Source: Pseudorhodoplanes sp.
GTDB lineage: Bacteria > Pseudomonadota > Alphaproteobacteria > Rhizobiales > Xanthobacteraceae
NCBI GenBank assembly: GCA_008933495.1
Contig: WBUW01000088.1
Span: 1-9,027, forward strand
DNA length: 9,027 bases
Reading direction: 5' to 3'
A program made the translations under genes and the position numbers. The notes under the pieces were generated by a model that was not told where the DNA came from, searched no databases, and worked only from the letters and a program-made list of their open reading frames with translations. Of the stretch, positions 1-5,897 are shown piece by piece. The number at the start of each line of letters is the position of its first letter. Within the stretch, counting starts at the first letter, position 1.

Positions 1-1
1 G

Positions 2-409
2 CCGTTGCTCGGCCGCCGGCCGCTCGCGCTCGGGGCGGCGGGGCTTGCGGCGATCGTCCTTGTCAATCTCGTTCCCGATGACGTGACCATGCGGCCGCCG
101 CTGGTTGCCGGCGCGCTTGCGGCCGCCATCATCGGCCTTGGCCAGGCACGCGCCATGAGCTGGTTTTCGCGCGGCGGCGACGCCTCCTACGGCATCTATG
201 TCTTCGCCTGGCCGGTGCAGCAATTTTCCCTGCTGCTGATCGGCTCGTTCTGGCCCTCGCTCGTCGCCGCCTTCCTTGTGACGGCGGCCATCGGTTACGC
301 GACCTGGCACGGTTTCGAGCGCCGCGCCATGGCCCATCGCCGCGCGGTCGCCGAAATGATCCGGGCGCCCTGGCGCCTTCGTCGCACTCCGGACATCCGT
401 CCGCGCTGA
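2..409 (+). CDS. Acyltransferase 3 family membrane protein, C-terminal part (5' end outside window)
   Basis: This is the last ~135 residues of an integral membrane acyltransferase of the OafA/YrhL-like acyltransferase 3 family. Such enzymes typically transfer acetyl or other acyl groups to exopolysaccharide, O-antigen or other envelope glycans at the inner membrane. The visible part has hydrophobic stretches separated by short loops, and the motif DASYGIYVFAWPVQQ (about residues 59-73 of the visible part), a hallmark of the C-terminal helices of this family. Another hydrophobic segment follows, then GYATWHGFE and a basic, Arg-rich cytoplasmic tail. The catalytic His of this family lies near the N-terminus and is not in the window, so activity cannot be judged. 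A TTG at position 5 is in frame, but the reading frame runs off the left edge, so the true start is probably upstream. The glycan substrate cannot be predicted. The family call is fairly secure. Confidence 0.8.
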   Translation, partial: PLLGRRPLALGAAGLAAIVLVNLVPDDVTMRPPLVAGALAAAIIGLGQARAMSWFSRGGDASYGIYVFAWPVQQFSLLLIGSFWPSLVAAFLVTAAIGYATWHGFERRAMAHRRAVAEMIRAPWRLRRTPDIRPR

Positions 410-500
410 CCGGGAACCAGGCTCGCTCCGGAACACAGGGGCGGTCCGCTGCGTTGTCTCTGCGACCGATCAAGCCACCCGGTGCATGAAGGTGAATGTC

Positions 501-1139
501 ATGACGAGCCCCCGTATCACCGCCGCCTTGTTCGCGGCTTTGACGCTTGCCGGCGCAACCGCGCAGGCCCAGGAAGCGCGGACGATCGTCGGAACCGCGA
601 TCATCGATCTCAACGTCCGCTCGGGCCCCGGGCCGGAACATCCCGTCACCGACGTGATGCGCGCGCGTGAACGCGCAAGCCTCGTTGGCTGCATCGCAGG
701 CAGCCTGTGGTGCCAGATCCAGTTCCGCGGCCAGGCGGGCTGGATCTATTCGCAATACCTGACGACGCAGGTGACGGGACCTTCCGGCGGCGCCATCGCC
801 GGACAGCGTCCGGCGCCGGTGGCGGTTCCGCTCGTCACCTATGACGCGCCGGCCGCGGCCGTGTCGGGCACGCTTGTTGCGCCGCCCCCGACCGCCGTGA
901 CCACCACCGGCGTGGCCGCTCCGCTCGACATCGCCCCGCCCGCCACCGTACGCAGCTATGTCGTCTCCAATCCCGCCGACCCGGTCTATCTCGACGGCGA
1001 AGTCGTGATCGGCGCCGGCCTGCCGGAGAGCGTGCAGCTACAGACCATTCCCGACTATCAGTACCGCTACGTCCATGTGAACCGCCAGCCGGTTCTGGTC
1101 GATCCCGGCTCGCGGCGCATCGTCTACGTCTATCGTTAG
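501..1139 (+). CDS. Secreted SH3-domain protein with C-terminal DUF1236
   Basis: A 212-residue exported protein of unknown exact role, probably periplasmic or envelope-associated. Residues 1-23 form a signal peptide with a likely cut after ATAQA. A bacterial SH3 domain follows at about residues 29-87 (LNVRSGPGPEHPV near its start, GWIYSQYL at its end). It contains two cysteines (64 and 71) that could pair. Residues ~88-150 are a Pro/Ala/Thr-rich linker. The last ~45 residues match DUF1236 (IPDYQYRYVHVNRQPVLVDP, ending in IVYVYR), a domain common in Bradyrhizobium relatives. SH3b domains often bind peptidoglycan, so a cell-wall role is plausible but inferred. I chose the ATG at 501 because GAAGGTGA ends 5 nt before it and it gives a normal signal peptide. 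The ATG at 486 would add five residues and has no good ribosome-binding site. The stop codon abuts a palindromic repeat. Confidence 0.85.
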   Translation: MTSPRITAALFAALTLAGATAQAQEARTIVGTAIIDLNVRSGPGPEHPVTDVMRARERASLVGCIAGSLWCQIQFRGQAGWIYSQYLTTQVTGPSGGAIAGQRPAPVAVPLVTYDAPAAAVSGTLVAPPPTAVTTTGVAAPLDIAPPATVRSYVVSNPADPVYLDGEVVIGAGLPESVQLQTIPDYQYRYVHVNRQPVLVDPGSRRIVYVYR

Positions 1140-1240
1140 AGCATGATCCCGAAAAGTGTGAAGCGGTTTTCGGAAAAGATCACGCTCAAACAAAGGGCCC
1201 AGGCGGGATGACGATTCGAAGAAAAGTCATCCCGCTTTAG
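1138..1240. repeat. RIME-like intergenic palindromic element of Hyphomicrobiales (two hairpins)
   Basis: A ~103-bp mosaic of two inverted repeats. Hairpin 1 pairs 1139-1148 with 1178-1187 (one A/C mismatch) and CCGAAAA (1149-1155) with TTTTCGG (1167-1173), with AAAA bulged on the right. Hairpin 2 pairs GCGGGATGAC (1203-1212) perfectly with GTCATCCCGC (1226-1235) around a 13-nt loop and is followed by TTTAG. I recall this arrangement, beginning AGAGCATGATCC and ending near CTTTAG, as a very common intergenic repeat in rhizobial genomes, similar to the RIME elements described in Sinorhizobium. The family name is from memory. The element begins inside the TAG stop codon of the SH3/DUF1236 gene. 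In RNA the second hairpin plus its T-run could stop transcription or protect the mRNA 3' end. Confidence 0.75.
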
Positions 1241-1386
1241 CCGCGCCCGACGCGCGAACGGCGCCGGCGGCGCTTTCCGCGCTCATCGCACCCCGGCCGA
1301 CTTCGTGCGGCGCTCCCCGTCCCGCCTTGCCCTTGCGCGCAAACCGTGCGGCAATGCGCGCCGTCTTGCGCGCGGGAAACGGGAAA

Positions 1387-2550
1387 ATGAAGCGAAGCAC
1401 CGATCGGATCCTGACCACCCATGTCGGCAGCCTGCCGCGTCCGGCCGCCCTGCTCGACCGCATGAAAGCCCGCCTGGCGGGCCAGCGCATCGACCCCGGC
1501 GCCTATGACGCGTGCGTGCGCGCGGCGGTCGCCGAGAGCGTGCGCCTGCAGGCCGAGGCCGGAATCGATGTCGTCACCGACGGCGAAATGTCGAAACCCG
1601 GTTTCTTCGCCTATGTGAACGAGCGGCTGGAGGGGTTCGAACCGCGGCCGGGCCAGGGGCCGAAGCTGTTCGCGCGCGAGATCGCCGCCTTTCCGGACTA
1701 TTACGAAGATTATTTCAAGCGCGCGATGATGGGCGGCAGCGTCGCCCCGATCCATCCGATGTTCTGCGTCGGGCCGGTGCGCTATCGCGGCGCGGCCGCG
1801 CTAAGCGCCGACATCGCCAATCTCAAGGCCGCGCTCGCGCAGGTGCCGCATGTGGAAGCCTTCATGCCCGCGGTCGCGCCCAGCGGGGTCGGCCACAACG
1901 CCTATTACAAATCGGAGCAGGACTATCTCGTCGCCGTCGGCGAGGCGCTGCGCACCGAATATCTGGCCATCGTCGAGGCCGGCTTCCTGCTGCAGATCGA
2001 CGACCCGTTCCTGTCCGACATTTTCGCCGAGCCCGGCCTCGACGAAAAGGAAAAAGCGCGCAAGGCGGCGCTCTATGTCGAGACGCTCAACCACAGCCTG
2101 CGCGGCATCCCGTCCGAGAAGGTGCGCTATCACACCTGCTACGGCATCAATGAAGGCCCGCGCATCTACGAGGCCGACCTGTCGCAGGTGATCGGCCATA
2201 TGCTGAAGGTGAACGCGATCGCCTATTCGTTCGAAGCCGCCAATTGCCGCCACGAGCACGAATACCATCTGTGGGAAGCGGTGAAACTGCCCGACGGCAA
2301 GGCGATCATTCCCGGTGTCATCACCCATGCCAGCAACATCGTCGAGCATCCCGAACTCATCGCCGAACGCCTGTGCCGGTTCGCCAATCGCGTCGGGCGT
2401 GAAAACGTGCTGGCGGCGCCCGACTGCGGATTCTCGTCGCAGGCCTGCTACAAGACCGAGGTCAATCCGCGCGTGATATGGGCCAAGTTCGAGGCCATGG
2501 CGGAAGGCGCGCGAATCGCAAGCGGCCGGCTCTGGCAGCGGGCGGCCTGA
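1387..2550 (+). CDS. MetE-like cobalamin-independent methionine synthase family protein (catalytic domain only)
   Basis: A 387-residue cytosolic protein of the UROD/MetE-like superfamily, matching the C-terminal zinc-dependent catalytic barrel of B12-independent methionine synthase. The N-terminal folate-binding half of full MetE (~750 residues) is absent. Visible motifs are THVGSLPRP (21-29), DGEMSKPGFF (65-74), LQIDDPFLSD (202-211), YHTCYG (248-253), FEAANCRHEHE (282-292) and PDCGFSS (345-351). The likely zinc ligands are H249, C251, E283 and C347, all present, so a thiol-methyltransferase type reaction is expected. The methyl donor and acceptor are unknown; annotated relatives are often called 5-methyltetrahydropteroyltriglutamate-homocysteine methyltransferase without proof. 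I chose ATG 1387 because the conserved MKRSTDRILTTHVGSLPRP begins there. An upstream in-frame start at 1327 would add 20 unconserved-looking residues. The site before 1387 (GGGAAACGGGAAA) is a weak ribosome-binding site. No methionine riboswitch is recognisable upstream. Confidence 0.88.
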   Translation: MKRSTDRILTTHVGSLPRPAALLDRMKARLAGQRIDPGAYDACVRAAVAESVRLQAEAGIDVVTDGEMSKPGFFAYVNERLEGFEPRPGQGPKLFAREIAAFPDYYEDYFKRAMMGGSVAPIHPMFCVGPVRYRGAAALSADIANLKAALAQVPHVEAFMPAVAPSGVGHNAYYKSEQDYLVAVGEALRTEYLAIVEAGFLLQIDDPFLSDIFAEPGLDEKEKARKAALYVETLNHSLRGIPSEKVRYHTCYGINEGPRIYEADLSQVIGHMLKVNAIAYSFEAANCRHEHEYHLWEAVKLPDGKAIIPGVITHASNIVEHPELIAERLCRFANRVGRENVLAAPDCGFSSQACYKTEVNPRVIWAKFEAMAEGARIASGRLWQRAA

Positions 2551-2554
2551 TTCC

Positions 2555-2582
2555 GCCGCAACCGGCGAACGTCGGTTGCGGC
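2555..2582 (+). terminator. Strong hairpin behind the MetE-like gene, probable terminator
   Basis: A perfect 10-bp GC-rich stem, GCCGCAACCG (2555-2564) and CGGTTGCGGC (2573-2582), closes an 8-nt loop only 4 nt after the TGA of the MetE-like gene. No T-run follows, so it may stall RNA polymerase inefficiently or mainly protect the mRNA 3' end. It separates the MetE-like gene from the small ORF at 2675. Confidence 0.5.
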
Positions 2583-2674
2583 CGCTGTCAAGCGGGCGCG
2601 GCCAAATAAAGGACTCGCGCCCCGCCCCGCGACTCGGGATTCATGGCGCCGCCAGTTCCGTGGGGAAACGGTTG

Positions 2675-2833
2675 ATGCTTCCGTTCATGCCGCTTGCCGC
2701 TCCGGTCCGCATGACGCGCGGCCATGCGCACGCGCACACCGCCGATTCCGGCAGCATCGTCATGTTCGGCGTCGTGTCCGGACTGGCGGGCGCGACCCTG
2801 ATCGTTCTCGCCACCATCCTGCGCGCGCTGTGA
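2675..2833 (+). CDS. Possible small single-helix membrane protein (52 residues)
   Basis: I do not recognise this short ORF. It would encode 52 residues with a His-rich N-terminal part (GHAHAHTADSG, about 16-26) and one clear C-terminal transmembrane helix (about 29-50, MFGVVSGLAGATLIVLATIL), ending in RAL. The ATG at 2675 has GGGGAA (2662-2667) 7 nt upstream, a fair ribosome-binding site. The same frame is open back to 2576, but the extra N-terminal residues there look like intergenic translation. The gene sits between the MetE-like terminator hairpin and the convergent receiver gene, with only 23 nt to that gene's stop. The clean hydrophobic helix and ribosome-binding site favour a real gene, while the lack of a known family keeps confidence modest. 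Confidence 0.45.
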   Translation: MLPFMPLAAPVRMTRGHAHAHTADSGSIVMFGVVSGLAGATLIVLATILRAL

Positions 2834-2839
2834 GCGCCG

Positions 2840-2856
2840 CCGGCGCGCGACGCCGG
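2840..2856. terminator. Short hairpin between convergent genes, weak bidirectional terminator candidate
   Basis: CCGGCG (2840-2845) pairs with CGCCGG (2851-2856) around a 5-nt loop in the 23-nt gap between the small membrane ORF and the receiver-protein gene, which read toward each other. No T-run follows on either strand and the stem is only 6 bp, so the call rests mainly on location. Confidence 0.25.
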
Positions 2857-3240
2857 TCAGCCCGTTTTCTGCTGCACGGCGGCGAGCGCCTCCTGCAGGC
2901 GGCCCATGTCATAGGGCTTGCCCAGGAAAAAGATCGGTTCAAAGTCGCCAAGGCGGCGGCTGAGTTCGGCCTGGTCTTCGCCGCTGGCGACCAGGAGCGG
3001 CATGCCCGGATGACTATTGCGAATTTCGGCGATCAGATCGTCGCCGTGCATGTCGGGCAGCCCGATATCGAGAAACACGATCGCAAAGGACGAACCCGGG
3101 CCACGCAGCTTTTCGAGCGCCTCGGCGGCCGTGCCGGCCTCGACCACGTCGTGCCCGATTTCCTCGAGCATGTCGACGGCGAGCATCCGGATCAGAACCT
3201 CGTCTTCGATGACCAGGACGCGCTGCCCCAACGCTGCCAT
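2857..3240 (-). CDS. Stand-alone receiver (CheY-like) response regulator
   Basis: A 127-residue protein made of a single phosphoacceptor receiver domain with no output domain. All key residues are present: acidic pair E12/D13, phosphoacceptor D58 in VFLDIGLPDMHG, the switch Ser S86 (VASGED) and the conserved lysine K108 in GKPYD. It should accept phosphate from a histidine kinase and act by protein contact, in the manner of CheY, DivK or Spo0F. No kinase gene lies in the window, so its partner is unknown. I chose the ATG ending at 3240 because AGGGG lies 7 nt before it and the first beta strand (QRVLVIEDE) begins right after. The same frame is open much further upstream, but that region lacks domain character. 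The 148 nt up to the solute-binding protein gene contain one AT-rich spot (near 3359-3366) that might hold a promoter, though no good -35 box is visible. Confidence 0.88.
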   Translation of the reverse strand: MAALGQRVLVIEDEVLIRMLAVDMLEEIGHDVVEAGTAAEALEKLRGPGSSFAIVFLDIGLPDMHGDDLIAEIRNSHPGMPLLVASGEDQAELSRRLGDFEPIFFLGKPYDMGRLQEALAAVQQKTG

Positions 3241-3388
3241 CCGATAACCCCTGTCCACCCGCCGGCGACGCAGGCTCGCGCGGGCCGGCGGCAAAATGTC
3301 GAGAACATGCGCCATGCCGGACGACCGCGCGGCGCACCGCAGGACCGGAACCGAAATCCATATATCACAAGACGATTCGACGCCCGCC

Positions 3389-4366
3389 CTATTCCACCGT
3401 TGCGCCGCTGGCCGTGATCGGTCCTGCCCACTTCTCGATTTCGGTTTTGAGAAAGGACGCAAGAAAGGCGGGCGTGCGGCGGTCCTTCGGCACGACGATC
3501 CATCCATGCTCCGTCAGCCGCTCCTTGATGGCGGGCGTTTCGAGCGCCTTATCGACCGCATCCGCGAGCGTCCTGACCACCGCTTCCGGTGCGCCCTTCG
3601 GCAGGAAGATCGCGTTCCAGGTATAGGCGTCGATGCCCGCAACGCCTTGCTCCATGGCGGTGGGCAAAGCCGGCAATACGCGCGAGCGGCGCGGGGCCAT
3701 CACCGCGATGCCTTTCACGCTGCCGCTGTCAAGCGCGGGCCCGGCAGTGGCGGCAATTTCGCACAGATAGTCGATGCGTCCGCCCTGCAGGTCTTCGGTC
3801 GCGGGACCCGTTCCCTGATAGGGTGCGTGGGCAACCTTAAGCCCCAGTGCGGCGTTGGCGACCACGCACGCCAGATGACTGGCGGAGCCGGCGCCGGCCG
3901 AGCCGAACGTCATCTTGCTCTCGTTCTCCTTGACATGCGCGGCAAACGACTTGAGGTCCTCGACCGGCAAGTCACGGCGCGCGATCAGCACGATCGGCAC
4001 CTCGGCGAGCAGCGCCACCGGCGTGAAATCGGTCAGCGCATTGTACCGCGGCGTCTTGTAAAGCGTCTGGCTCTGCGCATGGGTGCCGACGGTCCCCATC
4101 ACGATCGCATAGCCGTCGGGTGCAGCGTCGGCCACGCGCTTGGCGCCGGCCTCGCCGCCCTCGCCACCGACATTTTCGACGACAACCTGCTGGCCGAGGA
4201 TTTCGCTCATGCGGCCGGCCACGATGCGTCCCAGCAGGTCGGTCGGCCCCCCGCCGGCGAACGGGATGACAAGCGTCACCGGCCGCGTCGGATAGGTCTG
4301 CGCCAGGGCAGCGTGCGCGGCGGAGACCGCGATCGCAAGCGCCATGGCCGGCAGCAGGTTCCGCAT
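3389..4366 (-). CDS. Tripartite tricarboxylate transporter (TctC/Bug) periplasmic solute-binding protein
   Basis: A 325-residue exported binding protein, the usual length for the Bug/TctC family, which captures carboxylates or related small molecules in the periplasm. Residues 1-22 form a signal peptide ending ...AALA before QTYPTRP. Family motifs follow in order: YPTRPVTLVIPFAGGGPTDL (25-44), APDGYAIVMGT (82-92), FGSAGAGSASHL (154-165) and HAPYQGTGPATEDLQGGRID (180-199). The start at 4366 is well supported by CAGGAG 7 nt upstream. No TctA or TctB membrane subunit lies nearby, so this is an orphan binding protein, as is very common where the family is expanded; it may share a transporter encoded elsewhere or work in sensing. 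The adjacent same-strand receiver gene raises a sensing link, but that is speculation. The ligand cannot be assigned from sequence. Confidence 0.92.
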   Translation of the reverse strand: MRNLLPAMALAIAVSAAHAALAQTYPTRPVTLVIPFAGGGPTDLLGRIVAGRMSEILGQQVVVENVGGEGGEAGAKRVADAAPDGYAIVMGTVGTHAQSQTLYKTPRYNALTDFTPVALLAEVPIVLIARRDLPVEDLKSFAAHVKENESKMTFGSAGAGSASHLACVVANAALGLKVAHAPYQGTGPATEDLQGGRIDYLCEIAATAGPALDSGSVKGIAVMAPRRSRVLPALPTAMEQGVAGIDAYTWNAIFLPKGAPEAVVRTLADAVDKALETPAIKERLTEHGWIVVPKDRRTPAFLASFLKTEIEKWAGPITASGATVE

Positions 4367-4490
4367 CAACCGCTCCTGTTGCAGTGCAGCAATCGCTTGC
4401 CTCGCACGTCCGGGCCGGTCAAGCAAGGTTTTGCGGCGACGCGGCCGCCGGCCGATCGGGACGCAACCCGACGCACCGGTGCAACGCGCA

Positions 4491-4525
4491 CAAAATGCGG
4501 ACCCCGCCCAAGCGGACGGGGTCCG
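4491..4525 (-). terminator. Intrinsic terminator of the small cysteine-rich protein gene
   Basis: A perfect 9-bp GC-rich stem, CGGACCCCG (4498-4506) and CGGGGTCCG (4517-4525), has a 10-nt loop. On the minus strand it begins 25 nt past the stop codon of the gene ending at 4551 and is followed by GCATTTTG, giving a short U-run. This is a good Rho-independent terminator shape and isolates the gene from the solute-binding protein gene downstream. Confidence 0.7.
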
Positions 4526-4550
4526 GCGCAGGCTCAGGCACGCTGGCGCG

Positions 4551-4787
4551 TCAGCAGGCCGGCGGGCAGAGCGTCCCCAGGCATCCGACCGCCCGCTTTT
4601 TCCATTTTCCGGCGGCGCACACCATGCGGATGCAGTAGCCCGCCTTGTTGCACTCGGTCGAACAGGTCTGGCCCGCGGTAAGGCAGGCCCGGCCCTCGGC
4701 CGCCGGACGCTTCTTCTGGGCAAAGGCCGCTTGCGGCGCGAGCGCGGTCCCCAAGCAAACCACAAGGGCCACGGTTACGAACTTCAT
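4551..4787 (-). CDS. Small secreted cysteine-rich protein (78 residues)
   Basis: I do not recognise a named family. Residues 1-23 form a signal peptide (MKFVTVALVVCLGTALAPQA, then AFA before Q24). The mature part is ~55 residues, basic, and carries eight cysteines at 35, 42, 46, 52, 57, 69, 74 and 78, an even number compatible with four disulfides. The last cysteine is the C-terminal residue. The ATG ending at 4787 is preceded by GGGAGG at 6 nt, an excellent ribosome-binding site; an in-frame ATG six codons upstream is less well placed. The gene stands alone, divergent from murI, with a promoter-like sequence upstream and an intrinsic terminator downstream. A compact disulfide-stabilised periplasmic or secreted protein is the safe reading. 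Function is unknown, and antimicrobial, inhibitor or metal-binding roles are only guesses. Confidence 0.75.
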   Translation of the reverse strand: MKFVTVALVVCLGTALAPQAAFAQKKRPAAEGRACLTAGQTCSTECNKAGYCIRMVCAAGKWKKRAVGCLGTLCPPAC

Positions 4788-4818
4788 TGTCAGCCTCCCG
4801 ATCATCGCCCAAAATTCA

Positions 4819-4846
4819 ATCTTAGACAGGCGACAGAATCAGGCAA
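4819..4846 (-). promoter_or_regulatory. Predicted sigma-70-type promoter for the cysteine-rich protein gene
   Basis: On the minus strand TTGCCT (4841-4846) and TAAGAT (4819-4824) are separated by 16 nt, each matching four of six consensus bases. Transcription would begin near 4812, giving a ~25-nt leader with the GGGAGG site. The placement in the 101-bp divergent gap is right, but the match is only moderate. Confidence 0.4.
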
Positions 4847-4888
4847 CCTCGCCCTCCGTCGTCCTCTATCACCTGATGAAATGCGGCC

Positions 4889-5686
4889 GTGACCCAAGCG
4901 CCCACCATCCTCGTCTTCGATTCCGGCCTCGGCGGCCTGACCGTCTACCGCGAAGTCACGGCGGCGCGGCCCGATGCCCGTTTCATCTATGCGGCGGACG
5001 ACGCCGCCTTTCCCTATGGAGGATGGACGGAGCTCGCGCTCTCCGAGCGCGTCGTTTCGGTCATCGGCGCGTTGATCAAGCAGTACGAGCCGGACCTCGT
5101 CGTCATCGCCTGCAACACGGCGTCCACGCTCGTGCTCGCCGAGCTTCGCCGGCGCTTCTCGATCGCCTTTATCGGAACCGTGCCCGCGATCAAGCCGGCC
5201 TGCGCGGCGTCGCGTTCGCGGCTGGTTTCGGTGCTTGGCACGGAAGCAACGATTGCGCGCGAATACACCCGCACGCTGATCCGCGACTATGGCGAAGGAT
5301 GCGAGATCACCCTGGTCGGCGCCCGGCGGCTCGCCCCGCTCGCCGAGGCGCATCTACGCGGCGAACCGGCCGATCCGCGGATTGTCGCGGAGGAGATCGC
5401 GCCCTGCTTCGTCGAGCAAGGCGGCCGCCGCACCGACACGGTCGTGCTCGCCTGCACCCATTTTCCGCTGCTGCTGGAAGCGCTTGGCGCGGCCGCGCCC
5501 TGGCCGGTCACCTTCATCGATCCGGCCCGGGCTATCGCCCACCGCGTGATCGATCTTCTGGGGCCGGCCCGCCCGGAGCCGCGGCAGACGGCGCGCATCC
5601 ACTTCACCTCCGGTGCCGCTCCCGCGCCCCGGCTGTCGGCGGCGCTCGGCGCCTTCGGCTTTGCCCTGGCGCCCGCAGACGCCTGA
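4889..5686 (+). CDS. murI: Glutamate racemase
   Basis: A 265-residue cytosolic enzyme that interconverts L- and D-glutamate, providing D-Glu for peptidoglycan precursor synthesis. The family signature is complete: FDSGLGGLTVYRE (10-22) with D11, the first catalytic cysteine C75 in ACNTAS, and the second, C189, in ACTHFPLL with H191 beside it. FPYGG (41-45) corresponds to the substrate-loop VPYG motif. Length is typical. Translation starts at GTG 4889: a stop codon lies in frame four codons upstream (4877-4879), so no earlier start is possible without losing the frame. The ribosome-binding site is poor, which suggests low expression, as is usual for MurI. The gene is followed by rpsD on the same strand, but 211 nt with a promoter lie between, so the two are probably transcribed separately. 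Confidence 0.95.
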   Translation: MTQAPTILVFDSGLGGLTVYREVTAARPDARFIYAADDAAFPYGGWTELALSERVVSVIGALIKQYEPDLVVIACNTASTLVLAELRRRFSIAFIGTVPAIKPACAASRSRLVSVLGTEATIAREYTRTLIRDYGEGCEITLVGARRLAPLAEAHLRGEPADPRIVAEEIAPCFVEQGGRRTDTVVLACTHFPLLLEALGAAAPWPVTFIDPARAIAHRVIDLLGPARPEPRQTARIHFTSGAAPAPRLSAALGAFGFALAPADA

Positions 5687-5710
5687 CCGGGGCGTAATCG
5701 GGCGCCGGAT

Positions 5711-5739
5711 TTGACACCTGCTGGCTTTGGTCCTAATAA
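5711..5739 (+). promoter_or_regulatory. Predicted promoter of rpsD
   Basis: A perfect -35 box TTGACA (5711-5716) is followed after 17 nt by TAATAA (5734-5739), an imperfect -10. It lies 25 nt past the murI stop. Transcription would start near 5746, leaving a ~150-nt leader before the rpsD start codon. A strong promoter is expected for a ribosomal protein gene. Confidence 0.6.
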
Positions 5740-5740
5740 C

Positions 5741-5897
5741 CGCGCGCCTTTAAGGCATTTCCGTCAATAAAGGCGTTTCGCGACCCGCGGTCCCTGCCGT
5801 CGCTTCGGCATGGGACCTGTCGGTTCCGGACCGGAAGTCCGGGACGCCAGGAGGGCGCGTTTCCTCACCCGGCACCATTCTTCAATCGAGGACGCGA
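5741..5897 (+). promoter_or_regulatory. Structured 5' leader of rpsD with three consecutive hairpins
   Basis: Three stem-loops fill the leader. Stem 1 pairs CGCG+CGCCTTT (5741-5751) with AAAGGCG (5769-5775) and CGCG (5779-5782), with a TTT bulge. Stem 2 pairs GGTCCC+TGCCG (5789-5799) with CGGCA (5806-5810) and GGGACC (5812-5817), with one bulged T, giving 11 base pairs. Stem 3 pairs CCGGAC (5826-5831) with GTCCGG (5837-5842). A perfect Shine-Dalgarno AGGAGG lies at 5849-5854 but is 43 nt from the ATG; part of it could pair with CCTC at 5863-5866. The site actually used is GAGGA at 5888-5892, 5 nt before the ATG. S4 is known to repress its own mRNA in E. coli and Bacillus through structured leaders, so autoregulation is a natural hypothesis here. 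It is inferred, not shown. Confidence 0.5.

Noticed and set aside
410..485. Gap between the acyltransferase and the SH3/DUF1236 gene searched for a promoter or terminator
   Set aside because: No convincing hairpin with T-run and no -35/-10 pair found.
486..500. Upstream ATG for the SH3/DUF1236 protein
   Set aside because: It lacks a ribosome-binding site, and its first codons overlap the GAAGGTGA that serves the ATG at 501. Starting at 501 also gives a better signal peptide.
1237..1755. Minus-strand open frame (172 residues) overlapping the MetE-like gene start
   Set aside because: Shadow of the MetE-like gene, with no motif and no plausible start site. The same applies to the minus-strand frame at 1801-2349.
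3296..4681. 461-residue plus-strand open frame spanning the solute-binding protein gene
   Set aside because: It is antisense to a clear TctC-family gene with signal peptide and ribosome-binding site. Its translation is rich in Arg, His and Asp with no domain character, as expected of a shadow frame in GC-rich DNA.
4645..5697. 350-residue plus-strand open frame overlapping murI
   Set aside because: Different frame from murI, which has full catalytic motifs. The translation is Arg-rich and featureless.
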